Assembly (NCBI RefSeq): GCF_002575655.3
Contig: NC_053035.3
Location: 500,680,601-500,744,600, forward strand
Direction: 5' to 3'
Source: Aegilops tauschii subsp. strangulata
Taxonomy: Eukaryota > Streptophyta > Magnoliopsida > Poales > Poaceae
Length of the DNA: 64,000 nt
Below the pieces are notes generated by a model. It worked only from the letters and a program-made list of their open reading frames with translations. It was not told where the DNA came from and ran no database searches. Each line of letters opens with the position of its first letter. The stretch's first letter is position 1. The position numbers and the translations under genes are program-made. Shown here piece after piece: positions 11,246 through 22,178 of the stretch.

Positions 11246-12200
11246 TGTCGTGGTGGGAGCACGTCAGATGCCATGGGATGGCAGAAGATAGGAGGAGGCT
11301 CGAGGGCACTTATGGGCTCCAGAGGCGAGGTCCGCATGAGCGAGTGTGGGACGCAAGTCATACCCAGGTTTGGTGCTCTCCGGAGAGATAACACCCCTAG
11401 TCCTGCCGAGAGTAGTTGATGTGTAACAGTTCAGAGTTGCTCCTAGAGCTGTATGGAGGAAGAAGGAAGGCAGGCCAAGGCTTAGACTGCTCCCTCTCCT
11501 CGGGTGTGGCTTGCTACATGAGTGGATGAGTGGTTTCTGGTTTCTCTGTGTTTGATCACCCGTCTGCATGACGGCTCCGGGGGGGGGGTTTATAGGTCAA
11601 CCCCCCCAGGGGTACAATGGTAATGTTACAAAGCCGTGGGGCCGGGTTGTCATTGTCTGGGAAGCTGGCGTTGGGACCCACCGGGGGCCAGGGTATGGGG
11701 ACACTGTTGGCCGCCTTGTCGATCGTCAGGGAGTGGCCGGGTTGATTCGGCCACAGTGGCGCTCCGTCAAGTCGCCACTTGCTGGCGTCATTGGTGATGG
11801 TGGTTGCACTGTTGCCACGCCGGCCCTGGTCAGCGGGTAGGTGGGGCACTGTTGCCATGCCCTGGCTGACTAAAGGCATGGGCGGGGCACTGTTGCCTCG
11901 GTCATCGGTTGGTGGAGACTCGTCCCATCGTACAGCTGGGATGGGATGGGAGCTGACCCGAGGCCGGGTTGAGGAACGCGATAAGGGTGGAGCTGGCTTG
12001 TTGGAGAAGTCTTGGTGTGCCGGGTTCGGCTGTCTTGAGCTGGTTGCTGGAGCCGAGTCGAGGAGTCCGACCAGGTTGGAGAGTTTGGCCGGGTCGGGGG
12101 GCTTGGCAGGGTCGGGCGACCCGGCCAAGCATAGGCCGGCTTGAGGGGTGATGCTGGCCCCGTCGTTTTTGAAAAGGATCTGGGGTTCATCCCCTCAACA
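11246..12200 (-). repeat. 3' LTR of element D
   Basis: 955-bp LTR, plus-strand ends TGTCGTGGTGGG...CCCCTCAACA. Matches 42056-42880 but keeps a segment of about 150 bp (11581-11729) missing from the other LTR. That segment contains a TATA-like TATAAA on the element strand at 11589-11594. Confidence 0.9.
11589..11594 (-). promoter_or_regulatory. Candidate TATA box of D 3' LTR
   Basis: Plus strand TTTATA within GGGGTTTATAGGTCAACC; element strand TATAAA. Absent from the 5' LTR because of a deletion. Confidence 0.45.
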
Positions 12201-12893
12201 GTAGTCAACGAAGCTGTGATGGTCCGCCGTCTTCGGATGGGAGGGCCTTCGCAGTTTCCGCCCCTTTGAGGAGGCGAATTTTGTGACCGCCGGGTCAGGT
12301 TATGTCAGGACCGGATTTTTGGGATATTAATTTCCCAGAAAACGGCCTTTGTGCTCACCAGCCACAGGATTACTGTTAGCTGATGAGGCACCAACTTGAT
12401 ACAGGAATTCCAAGCAAAGTACAAAATATGTAGTACAAGACCATTGTGGCCTAGGAGTACAACACTTGGTTTCTAGTGGTTGATGGTGGAAGCGGTTTGT
12501 GGGTCATCTGCGTCTATGGGACTCCATTTTCCACAAGAACAGTTGACCAGGATAACTCCTATCTTCGCGAGGCTGCTATCATCATTGCGTGGGTTCCGGG
12601 GCCGTCGTCGTAACGCTCTCTCCACGTAAGAAATCTGGCCAAGACAATAGCCAGGGACAAGCCAGTGAGTACGTTTGAATGTACTCGCAAACATTAAGAA
12701 CACGGGTATAATATAACAAGGGATAATCATGCTCCGAAATAATTATGATCCCAACGTCTGTCACGAATTAAACAAAATTCTGTGATGCACGCAAGCAGGA
12801 AAAATATGAACATGCAATACGGGAGTAAAAATGGAATGCACTGACCGAGTGTCTGAAATGACTCCTCGAAAGGTTGCAAATACATTAACAATG

Positions 12894-13209
12894 CCTCAGT
12901 CGGGCGTCTGAGCGACGCCACATAAAGGGCTTATAAAGAAATAAATAAATAACCAGCGTGCCGCAGTCGGGCGTCTGAGCGACACCACATAAAGGGCTTA
13001 TAAGGAATAAATAAATAACAAGCATGCCGCAGTCGGGCGTCTGAGCGACACCCCAGAGAGGGCTTATCTAAGAATAAAATAAGTAACAAGCATGCCGCAG
13101 TTGGGCGTCTGAGCGACACCACAGAGAGGGCTTATCTAAGAATAAAATAAATAACAAGCATGCCGCAGTCGGGCGTCTGAGCGACACCATAGAGAGGGCT
13201 TATATAAGA
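12894..13209. repeat. 62-66 bp minisatellite in X 3' LTR, about 5 copies
   Basis: Tandem units each containing CAGTCGGGCGTCTGAGCGAC, then GGGCTTAT and AT-rich AATAAATAA. The same array with minor differences sits in the other LTR (20535-20850), so it predates insertion of X. Confidence 0.9.
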
Positions 13210-15161
13210 ATAATCACAGTGAATATCCTGGAGGTAGAACCGTCCGAGGGATACTCAATAATTCAGATACTATAAATGGTTAGTCCATAATAATGATAAA
13301 CATAATCCTCATATGTCACAGGTCATAAATAAAGCTCTAGTCTAGCCGTTTCTCCATCCGAAGACCATCACTATATCCTAGTTTAGCCGTTTCTCCATCC
13401 GAATACCGTTACTATGATCCAGTTTAGCCGTGTCTCCATCCGAAAACCGTCACTAGATTCATCTCAGACTGAAGTCCTTACCCATGAACATGGCTATCCA
13501 AATAGATATGACCTCTGCAGAGGGTGTACTCTTTACCCACGAGTAACGGATTTATTTAGTCCATCGGGACTAATTCCGCCTACGGCCTTTTAATTGAAAA
13601 CACGCCTGACCTGCACACACCAGCTTAACTTACCGGTGTATGGAATCACCCACGACACCCGTCAAGCAAAACTCTAAGTGGGGAGGCTACAACCTCGACG
13701 TAGCATGGGATCAAATTTATATCGCGCGCTCTAAGGGGTGCCCCCCTCTCGGTCCCAACAGGAAACACCCATGCCCCCGGACCAGGTGGCATGCCTACCG
13801 GATGCATCCGGTATCTTCCACCATGGCCTCTCTGTACGGTGTGTGCCTTGGTAAGGGGTTGACAACTTACTGAACCGTACCCTACCTATGGCAGGGACAA
13901 GTGGTAGTACAAAACAAGTAGTGGAAGTTACTAGTCAAGAATCGACCTACGGCCAACTCAGCAGGTCCAAGTATTCTCCGAATGATAAGCATAACCAATA
14001 TTTTTCCAATAACAGATAAACTCACCACTCATCAAGCCTCACCATGCCATACCGGACATACTCGTCTCAACGAGGAACTAGGGACAAGCTCGTGTCTACC
14101 CAAGACCACGACTATCCCGGCTTCCTTCCGGTATGCATGAGAAGCTCACGAGGATGATCACTAACACCAGCATATCCATTACTAACAGCAAAGCATCTCC
14201 AATATGCACTCATGCGTGTGATTTTATCGTTACATAAAAATAACGTATGCTCCGAAAAAAAAGTGTTGTAACCGTATCAAAACACCTCACGAAAATATTA
14301 TGCCAGAGTTCAGAATGCTTGCCTTCAAGAGTATGCAAAGGGTGCACTTTTTGAAAGTTTTCTTCTCTCTCCATTTCCTATTTTGCAAAATATTCAAATA
14401 ACAAATATCTCAAACACAGTACAAAAAGTTGTCTCAAATATTTTTGAAATAAATCTTAAAATAAACTAGATGAAATTTGAGAGAGGTAGGAAAAAGAATC
14501 AACTCATTTGGAGTTTTATTTTAAAAGATATAGCCAGTCAAAGTTCTGTTTTAAAATAAACCAGAAAAAAGGAAAACGTTTCGAGGTAGAATACGCTTTC
14601 GAAGTAGAGGAAACGTACTCAGGCGTTTTACGTGACCACTTAAGCCAGCGTGGTGGTGCGGGGTCACTGACAGTGGGTCCAGAGGGCCCACTGGTCAGGT
14701 TTGACCATTCTCCCCTCTCCCTCCTCTTCCTCTGCCCGAACGGAGCGGGACTCCGGCGATCGCCGGCGACGAACGGCGGCTCCTCGAGGGCACCTGAGGG
14801 CAGGGATGGACCAGCCAGACCGGAGCGGTCCTCCCGGTGGTCGTTGGGTTGACGGTGGTGGAAGGAGTCGCCGGCGGCGAGCTCCGCGGCGGAGGAGGCT
14901 ACGGGAGTGAAGTGGGTTTTGGGCTCCGGTGGTTTCCGATCGAGGCTGAGGCGCTGGGCAGCTCCGCAAGAGCAAGGGGAAGTGAGTGGTGGCGCTGGAT
15001 GGGCGAGGGAGTGCCTTGTTGCGACGAATGGCACCGGACGGTAGCGGCGGCCGAACCGGCCGGAGGTGGGGGAGAAGGCCTCCTCCGGTCAATCCACTGC
15101 TTGGGGAGCTCTAGGGGGAAGGCTTGAGGTCACCTGAGCGTTCGGAGGGGCTCGGGGCCTC

Positions 15162-15169
15162 CTTTTATA
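15162..15169 (-). promoter_or_regulatory. TATA box of X 3' LTR
   Basis: Plus CTTTTATA, element strand TATAAAAG, in a GC-rich context. Conserved in the other LTR at 22171-22178. Likely LTR promoter. Confidence 0.5.
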
Positions 15170-16582
15170 GGCGCTCGAGGCCCCGCGGCGGCCGTGGATA
15201 AGGACGCCGGCGACCGCGGTGCTGTAGCTGCAGGGCGACGTGGCGGCGACGAGCGCGTGCCGACGGGCTTCAGGATAAGCTCGAGCTGTTCACAGGGGCT
15301 GCTGGCGCGCGCGGGTGGCTTGGGCCGCGCCGACCATGGCAGGAGCTCGCTGCCGACGCCGGCGTGCCGCCAAAAGCCCTGACGGCGGCGCTGTAGGGCG
15401 CCAGAGGTGGCGTGGAGAGTGGGCGAGGTTAGTGCGCATCTCTGCAGGCGAGCAAGGGCTAGGGGCGGAACGCGGCGAGTGCGGCAGTGCGACACGGCGG
15501 CTCGGTGCGCGCGCGTGCAAAACGTGCGCTCTGGGCGCGCCCAGAGCACGCACGGGACGTGCTCGACGAAATGCCAGGGCAGCCTAGAGTGCGGGGGTGT
15601 GGCTGGTAATAAACAGGACTAGGATAGGGATAGCTAGGATTTTAGTGGACAAGGTTGCTGGGTGAGTGGAACAAGATCATAGTGCAAACTAGGAAACATG
15701 CCGAAAACTGACTGTGCACACCAAGTGTTCGACAGAATGCCAAGTGCATTTAGGCAACTCTTGGAGTGGCCAAAATCTCTAGATCAGGGTCTCTCTAGAT
15801 GTAGGTGATGATGGCAAGATCATTTGGGTAAAATCAGAAACTTGCTAGTGCAAGTTTTGCAAAACTACAGTTTTGGACAGGAAGAAAAGGGTCTCATTGC
15901 ATGCACTTAAAATCCTCCAAAGGGTCCACTCTCCTGGACTTAAGGGTTTTGTAGGGAGGGCTACAAGCAGGAAAAAGTTCATGGGCCCTAGAGAAAAATA
16001 AGATAGGGTTGCAGTACAAATCACCAAACTGGACCAGAAAGAAAAAGGGATTGATTCACTCAAAAGTTTCAAAGAACATCACATGGTTTTGGTATAAGGT
16101 TGAATTATATGCATCTACTGACATCTCCAAACACTTGGAATAATTTTTAAACCAATATTTAAATAGGTTGTAGTGTAAAAATGCCTACTGGACCAGATTT
16201 GAAAAGTTGATGTGGAGCTCAAAATCCCCAATAACCAGAAGATATTTTTGCATAAAAGTGATGTGGAAACACCACATGACCCCCCAAATTTTGGTGAAAT
16301 TTTTAAATGCATCAATCAAATGGTTGCAGTGCAAAACAGGCTCCAAATTCAAAAGAAATCATTTTAAAAGAATAAAGCTCAGAGAAAACAATCTTGCAAT
16401 TAAATCCACTGATAAAGAATTGTTTCATAGAGAGAGTATACAAATCCAATAATACTCTTGGAAAGTTTCCACTTGAGGCAAAACCCACAATATCAAAGGG
16501 TAAATCTGGACAAATGGAAAAGTTTAATTTCCTGGCAAAATTTTTAACTTATAAAACAAGGTCAAAATTTTGGGATGTCACA

Positions 16583-16600
16583 ACACTACCCCCCTTAAGA
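16583..16600 (-). promoter_or_regulatory. Polypurine tract of X
   Basis: Immediately inside the 3' LTR; on the element strand it reads CTTAAGGGGGGTAGTGT just before the LTR start TGTGACATCCC. Used to prime plus-strand DNA in LTR elements. Confidence 0.7.
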
Positions 16601-17140
16601 AAAATCTCGTCCTCGAGATTTGTTAAAAGCTGTTTTGAACAAACCTTGCTTTTATTGAAAGAAAACATTCTACTGTGCAATAAAAAGTGGCTACAGTGAG
16701 AGGGCAATTAGTGGTGTAAAACCACAGTGTGGTACACTGGCGCTGCGCAGAAAAATCCACGGTTGGGGAAAAACGAGATATTTCTATGTGGAAACAGTAA
16801 TTCAGAATAAATTCTAAATTACTAAAACACACTGGTCGTACCCGAGAGCACAGTGCTCTCTCTGGCTGACAGGTGGACCCAGGGCCCACTGTCGGCCTCT
16901 TCTTCTACCTCTGGCTCTCTCTTCTCTCTCGCGTGCTCTCCCGCGCGTCCTCCACCGGCGACGCCTAGCGCGTAGGGCATCTAGGCCGTACTGCGGTAGT
17001 GCACGTCGTGCTAGCTGCCGGTGCAGCGTGCACTCACCTCGCGGGCCAGTGCGCTGTCGGCACTGCTCGCGGACTCGCCTTCGAACACCGGCGATCGAGC
17101 GACGAGTGGCGCTAGTGGACCTCGCCCACCGTACACCGAT
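16601..17140. other. X internal spacer
   Basis: Non-coding. Includes the conserved CTCGTCCTCGAGATTTG near 16607. No gene recognised. Confidence 0.4.
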
Positions 17141-17147
17141 CTCGAGC

Positions 17148-17154
17148 TATAAAA
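17148..17154 (+). promoter_or_regulatory. TATA box upstream of small membrane-protein ORF in X
   Basis: TATAAAA within GAGCTATAAAACGATCG, on the strand opposite to X. About 100 bp before the ATG at 17256, followed by a CT-rich leader of the kind common in plant 5' UTRs. Confidence 0.5.
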
Positions 17155-17255
17155 CGATCGCGGTGCTCCTCTCTTCTTCCTCACACCTGGCCTCGCTTCT
17201 ACTTATCCTCCCTTCTCCTCCATTGCTGTTAGCAGGAGCTCGAGACGAGGCTCTA

Positions 17256-17417
17256 ATGGCGGAGGCGATGCCGGACTGGTACGTGGTCCTGGTGTGCGGA
17301 GGTTTGGCGGTGTTGCTGGGGCTCTCCGTGCTCTTGTGCGCGATGATCCTGGATGATCGTCGCGATGCTGCCGTTCGAGTGTTAGCTCTTCGCGACGGCG
17401 GTGATCACGAGGATTAG
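17256..17417 (+). CDS. Small single-pass membrane protein, antisense within X (hypothetical)
   Basis: 53-residue ORF on the strand opposite to element X. Start chosen at ATG 17256 because it follows a TATA box (17148-17154) and a pyrimidine-rich leader. A longer in-frame start at 17028 lies upstream of that TATA box. Layout: short N-terminus MAEAMPDW, one hydrophobic stretch of about 24 residues (from YVVLVCGGLAVLLGL onward, residues 9-32), then a charged tail DDRRDAAVRVLALRDGGDHED, mostly after residue 33. It looks like a type III or tail-proximal membrane peptide. I do not recognise a family. It could be a captured gene piece, an element-encoded membrane peptide, or chance; the promoter placement argues mildly against chance. 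Confidence 0.4.
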   Translation: MAEAMPDWYVVLVCGGLAVLLGLSVLLCAMILDDRRDAAVRVLALRDGGDHED

Positions 17418-17827
17418 GTGCGGCATTGAGTGCTAACTGCTGTCGGTGCGCTGGGGCAACTCGCGCCCGAATGATTACAAATCTCTCTTACTGAGACTGT
17501 GGTGTCCTCGAGTGTGGTCAGTTAGGCGCAAAAATGTGTACGAGGATTTGTAATTAGCGCACGAGGTCGAGTGGTTGTGGTTGTGAGTCTGCTGGTACGG
17601 TGCTGCGCGAAAAAAAAATCTATGTCGTGAAGATATATACGCTGCAGCAACTCGGGGAAAGAAATCTCACTACAAACTTTATCGCGAGAAAAAAAAATTA
17701 GTTAAAACAAAATTAACAGCAGTAAAACTGCCCACATAATTGAAACCAAAAATCGGATCCGTCGCACAAATTTGTACAAGTTACAACACATAAATAAATA
17801 CTGGGATAATAAACACAGCGGTGACGT

Positions 17828-18460
17828 TTACAAGGAAAACGGCAAAAGGACAGGGTCTTGAGAAAACGCCTCTGGTACTGGGGCACACTCCTCTTCTATC
17901 GGGGGAAGCGGGTTGACCAGTCGATGAATGCGCCTCTCCTGGTCAGGCCTCAGTGGTCTGCCAATAGCGATCCGAGGATTTAAATCAGCGAGGCTTCGGA
18001 GATAACCCATTACCCGCTGAGTCAAACGCTCCTGAGCGATCACATACTGGGCAAGGTTGGCCAGTACTGGATCCCTCTCAATTCGTCCACCGGGAAAAGA
18101 TGCAACTTCTCCGGGTGCTGCACGACTCGGAAAATAATAATATCCTCGTTCGCTGGCATAGGGTACCACGAATCAAAGACGAGCGAGCGCTTCGTACGCA
18201 GCAGCTTCTATGGCCATATGCGGAGTCGGCATGGATTTCCCCACGAAGGAGACTTCCGTTGGGTCTTGGTTTGGGTATGCGGGAGGGATGTGCACCACTG
18301 CCCAATATTTCGAGGTGGATGGGGTGATCCTCGATTTGAGCAACTCGTACTGGGGTGGATGGATGGCACTCATGGTACTGCAGGTAAAGTCCCACAATAA
18401 TTTAACAAAACTACCCGGGGTTGCGTCTGGGGTTCTCAGATAAATACTGGGGGTCGGCAT
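17828..18460 (-). pseudogene. X internal ORF2, dsRBD-like paralogue of ORF1, one stop codon
   Basis: Minus-strand frame from MPTPSIYLRTP (18460; chosen because ORF1 starts MPGPIV at the aligned position) to SQDPVLLPFSL at 17828. It is open except for one TGA (18173-18175) between ALARL and FVVPYAS; the paralogue has Arg there, so CGA to TGA is likely. Shared with ORF1: PPQY, KYWAVVHI, AAAYEAL, GYYYFPSR and DPVLANLAQYVIAQERL. The order helix, three strands, helix with an Ala-rich last helix resembles a double-stranded RNA-binding domain, but only by eye. A TATA box lies 65-75 bp upstream. Confidence 0.55.
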
Positions 18461-18525
18461 GGCAAAGAAATGGCTGTGAGTGTTGCGCACAAGGTGAGGG
18501 GTACTTGGCAAGGTCACGAGGTGGC

Positions 18526-18533
18526 CTTTTATA
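18526..18533 (-). promoter_or_regulatory. TATA box of X ORF2
   Basis: Plus CTTTTATA, coding strand TATAAAAG, about 70 bp upstream of the ORF2 start. Same relative position as the box before ORF1. Confidence 0.5.
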
Positions 18534-18831
18534 AAGCATTGGGGCTGGGTTATCTACCGGGGTGAAGGGTAACTGGTTGTCGATCCAGTTCTTGGGTCAA
18601 AGCCACAGATATACATATCTCATAAATGTGACGCATTACTGTGGGTGCCGTCGGGGTTGGTCTTGGTAGCTGCGCCCGAAATTTTAAAAATGCAACTGTA
18701 CGCTAACGTACATGTGCATAGCTACTACTCCAAAAATAGGGGCGCACAAGCAGACTGCATTTAGTAAAAGCGATACAAGATCACACATTACAAAGCGTAG
18801 GAAAACTAAGGCTCGATACTACTCGAGCGAC

Positions 18832-19626
18832 TTAGTTTACTTCGTTAATGTCTAAGTGGGCTCGCCTTGTGGACGCCGAGGTTTCTCCACGCGTTTCACC
18901 ATCGGGATTTGCTGGCTGAGGTTGAGGGGCTGCAGGGTCGGGGTAGTGGTGATGACCATCGCGGGGGTTGTTGGCCACAATCCCGTTGGCATGGGTTCCC
19001 AAAAGGCGACGAAGCGCTTCTGGGGACACCAAAGTACTCTGGCTGCTGGCTGGGGCAGACCTCAAGGGATCGATCGGGTGTCCGAACAACACGACTGGGT
19101 TGTCGGCGTCGGGCTCCACTTCTCTTCTCGTCGGGGCTCGGCGAACCAGTTCTCCACGAGCTGCGATCAGATCAAGGGTGACCTGATCGAACAGTTGCTC
19201 TAGTGCGCTTACATAGCGCACCAGATGCAATAGTGCAGGATCTGTCTCGTGATCTCCGTTGGCAACCTGGGGCGGCCTACCATACCCGTCACGACTGGGG
19301 TAGTAGTAGAACGAGCGACAGTTAACTCTGGGCGAAAAGTGCCGGAGTTGAACTATAGCTTCTCGGGCTGCCAGTTGGATGGCTTGTGGCTCAAAGGAAG
19401 TTGTCCTTCCAGTGAACCTGTAGGGGCGTTCTGGCGACAGACCCCTACCATAGATGTGCACAGTGGCCCAGTACTGACGGCTCTCACCGTACATGGGTCC
19501 TTGGTACACAACATATTCTGGGGGTTCTTCTAATGCATAGGCACGGCGGGTGAGGTTTGCGAGCACGGTCACAAAACCTCCAAGGTTGGTTGCTGTGGTC
19601 TCATTGTGAACAATGGGGCCAGGCAT
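18832..19626 (-). CDS. X internal ORF1, intact dsRBD-like hypothetical protein (264 aa)
   Basis: Intact 264-residue minus-strand ORF starting MPGPIVHNET. Residues about 15-105 show a helix (FVTVLANLTRRAYAL), PPEY, strand-like YVVYQGPMYG and QYWATVHIYGR, PYRFTG, and an Ala-rich helix (AIQLAAREAIVQLRHF). This order recalls the double-stranded RNA-binding fold (alpha-beta-beta-beta-alpha), but the lysines usual at the start of the last helix are not obvious. Next come FYYYPSR and a second helical part (LLHLVRYVSALEQLFDQV). The tail is low-complexity, rich in Pro, His and Asp. ORF2 is its paralogue 0.4 kb downstream. It lies in the interior of an element with no gag-pol. No family name is known to me. 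Confidence 0.65.
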   Translation of the reverse strand: MPGPIVHNETTATNLGGFVTVLANLTRRAYALEEPPEYVVYQGPMYGESRQYWATVHIYGRGLSPERPYRFTGRTTSFEPQAIQLAAREAIVQLRHFSPRVNCRSFYYYPSRDGYGRPPQVANGDHETDPALLHLVRYVSALEQLFDQVTLDLIAARGELVRRAPTRREVEPDADNPVVLFGHPIDPLRSAPASSQSTLVSPEALRRLLGTHANGIVANNPRDGHHHYPDPAAPQPQPANPDGETRGETSASTRRAHLDINEVN

Positions 19627-19680
19627 CGTGGCTTGGTTTGGTAAAGGGGCTGTGCTGTGCTGGGTTGAGGCTAGCGTGCT

Positions 19681-19689
19681 CTTTTTATA
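19681..19689 (-). promoter_or_regulatory. TATA box of X ORF1
   Basis: Plus CTTTTTATA, coding strand TATAAAAAG, about 55 bp upstream of the ORF1 ATG and outside the LTR. Suggests an internal promoter separate from the LTR. Confidence 0.5.
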
Positions 19690-19925
19690 GGAAAAGGGGA
19701 CGGAGTCTTCCTTCGCACGCTTGCGAATGAGACGTGTTAGGTGCTGGTCACTGGCGCGATCGACGGGCTAGACTGATAGGTTGGGCACTGTCCGCCGAAA
19801 GGCGTCGGGTCACTGTGGGGCTATCTTACGCGAGAAGCTCGGCCGGGATTAGGTTAAGGTCTGGTGGTTTGGTTAACCTAGGTTTATTGACCTGGCTAAG
19901 ATAGAATTAGCCAATGGTCAGCCTG

Positions 19926-19937
19926 GCTCTGATACCA
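19926..19937 (-). promoter_or_regulatory. Primer-binding site of X
   Basis: Element strand TGGTATCAGAGC, the classic plant PBS complementary to the 3' end of initiator tRNA-Met, 4 nt inside the 5' LTR (19942). Confidence 0.9.
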
Positions 19938-20534
19938 AGTCTGTCAGGACCGGATTTTTGGGATATTAATTTCCCAGAAAACGGCCTTTGTGCTCACCAG
20001 CCCCAGGATTACTGTTAGCTGATGAGGCACCAACTTGATACAGGAATTCCAAGCAAAGTACAAAATATGTAGTAAACCATTGTGGCCTAGGAGTACAGTA
20101 CAACACTTGGTTTCTAGTGGTTGATGGCGGAAGCGGTTTGTGGGTCATCTGCGTCTATGGGACTCCATTTCCCACAAGAACAGCTGACCAGGATAACTCC
20201 TATCTTCGTGAGGCTGCTATCATCATTGCGTGGGTTCCGGGGCCGTCGTCGTAACGCTCTCTCCACGTAAGAAATCTGGCCAAGACAATAGCCAGGGACA
20301 AGCCAGTGAGTACGTTTGAATGTACTCGCAAACATTAAGAACACGGGTATAATATAACAAGGGATAATCATGCTCCGAAATAATTATGATCCCAACGTCT
20401 GTCACGAATTAAACAAAATTCTGTGATGCACGCAAGCAGGAAAAATATGAACATGCAATACGGGAGTAAAAATGGAATGCACTAACCTAGTGTATGAAAT
20501 GACTCCTCGAAAGGTTGCAAATACATTAACAATG

Positions 20535-20850
20535 CCTCAGTCGGGCGTCTGAGCGACGCCACATAAAGGGCTTATAAAGAAATAAATAAATAACCAGCGT
20601 GCCGCAGTCGGGCGTCTGAGCGACACCACATAAAGGGCTTATAAGGAATAAATAAATAACAAGCATGCCGCAGTCGGGCGTCTGAGCGACACCCCAGAGA
20701 GGGCTTATCTAAGAATAAAATAAATAACAAGCATGCCGCAGTCGGGCGTCTGAGCGACACCACAGAGAGGGCTTATCTAAGAATAAAATAAATAACAAGC
20801 ATGCCGCAGTCGGGCGTCTGAGCGACACCACAGAGAGGGCTTATATAAGA
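20535..20850. repeat. Minisatellite in X 5' LTR
   Basis: Counterpart of 12894-13209: five units around GTCGGGCGTCTGAGCGAC. Confidence 0.9.
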
Positions 20851-22170
20851 ATAATCACAGTAAATATCCAGGAGGTAGAACCGTCCCAGGGATACTCAAT
20901 AATTCTGATACTGTAAATGGTTAGTCCATAATAATGATAAACATAATCCTCATATGTCACAGGTCATAAACATAATCCGAATGATAAGCATAACCAATAT
21001 TTTTCCATTAACAGATAAACTCACCACTCATCAAGCCTCACCATGCCATACCGGACATACTCGTCTCAACGAGGAACTAGGGACAAGCTCGTGTCTACCC
21101 AAGACCACGACTTTCCCGGCTTCCTTCCGGTAAGCATGAGAAGCTCACGAGGATGATCACTAACACCAGCATATCCATTACTAACAACAAAGCATCTCCA
21201 ATATGCACGCATGCGTGTGATTTTATCGTTACATAAAAATAACGTATGCTCCGAAAAAAGAGTGTTGTAACTGTATCAAAACACCTCACGAAAATATTAT
21301 GCCAGAGTTCAGAATGCTTGCCTTCAAGAGTATGCAAATGGTGCACTTTTTGAAAGTTTTCTTCTCTCTCCATTTCCTATTTTGCAAAATATTCAAATAA
21401 CAAATATCTCAAACACAGTACAAAAAGTTGTCTCAAATATTTTTGAAATAAATCTTAAAATAAACTAGATGAAATTTGAGAGAGGTAGGAAAAAGAATCA
21501 ACTCATTTGGAGTTTTATTTTAAAAGATATAGCCAGTCAAAGCTGAGTCAAAGTTCTATTTTAAAATAAACCAGAAAAAAGGAAAACGTTTCAAGGTAGA
21601 ATACGCTTTCGAAGTAGAGGAAACGTACTCAGGCGTTTTACGTGACCACTTAAGCCAGCGTGGTGGCGCGGGGTCACTGACAGTGGGTCCAGAGGGCCCA
21701 CTAGTCAGGTTTGACCATTCTCCCCTCTCCCTCCTCTTCCTCTGCCCGAACGGAGTGGGACTCCGGCGATCGCCGGCGACGAACGGCGGCTCCTCGAGGG
21801 CACCTGAGGGCAGGGATGGACCCGCCAGACCGGAGCGGTCCTCCCGGTGGTCGTTGGGCTGACGGTGGTGGAAGGAGTCGCCGGCGGCGTGCTCCGCGGC
21901 AGAGGGGGCTAGGGAGTGAAGTGGGTTTTGGGCTCCGGTGGTTTCCGATCGAGGCTGAGGCGCTGGGCAGCTCCGCAAGAGCAAGGGGAAGTGAGTGGTG
22001 GCGCTGGATGGGCGAGGGAGTGCCTGGTTGCGACGAATGGCACCGGACGGCAGCGGCGGCCGAACCGGCCGGAGGTGGGGGAGAAGGCCTCCTCCGGTCA
22101 ATCCACTGCTTGGGGAGCTCTAGGGGGAAGGCTTGAGGTCGCCTGAGCGTTCGGAGGGGCTCGGGGCCTC

Positions 22171-22178
22171 CTTTTATA
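22171..22178 (-). promoter_or_regulatory. TATA box of X 5' LTR
   Basis: Element strand TATAAAAG, counterpart of 15162-15169. Being in the 5' LTR, it would start the genomic RNA. Confidence 0.5.

Larger units (their letters stand above)
12303..16582 (-). repeat. 3' LTR of X
   Basis: Plus-strand ends TGTCAGGACCGG...GGGATGTCACA. Nearly identical to 19942-23594 apart from an extra segment of about 640 bp (about 13330-13975), which holds three copies of a 50-bp unit with TAGCCGTTTCTCCATCCG. Open frames in its GC-rich part (14.5-15.6 kb) differ between the two LTRs by small indels, so I do not call them genes. Confidence 0.9.

Noticed and set aside
12894..13209. CRISPR-like regular repeats
   Set aside because: Unit length, AT-rich similar 'spacers' and the plant retrotransposon LTR context show a minisatellite.
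14516..15622. Long overlapping GC-rich open frames in the X LTR (also 21556-22635)
   Set aside because: The two LTR copies differ by small indels that change these frames, several overlap on both strands, and no domain is recognised. GC-rich bias explains them.
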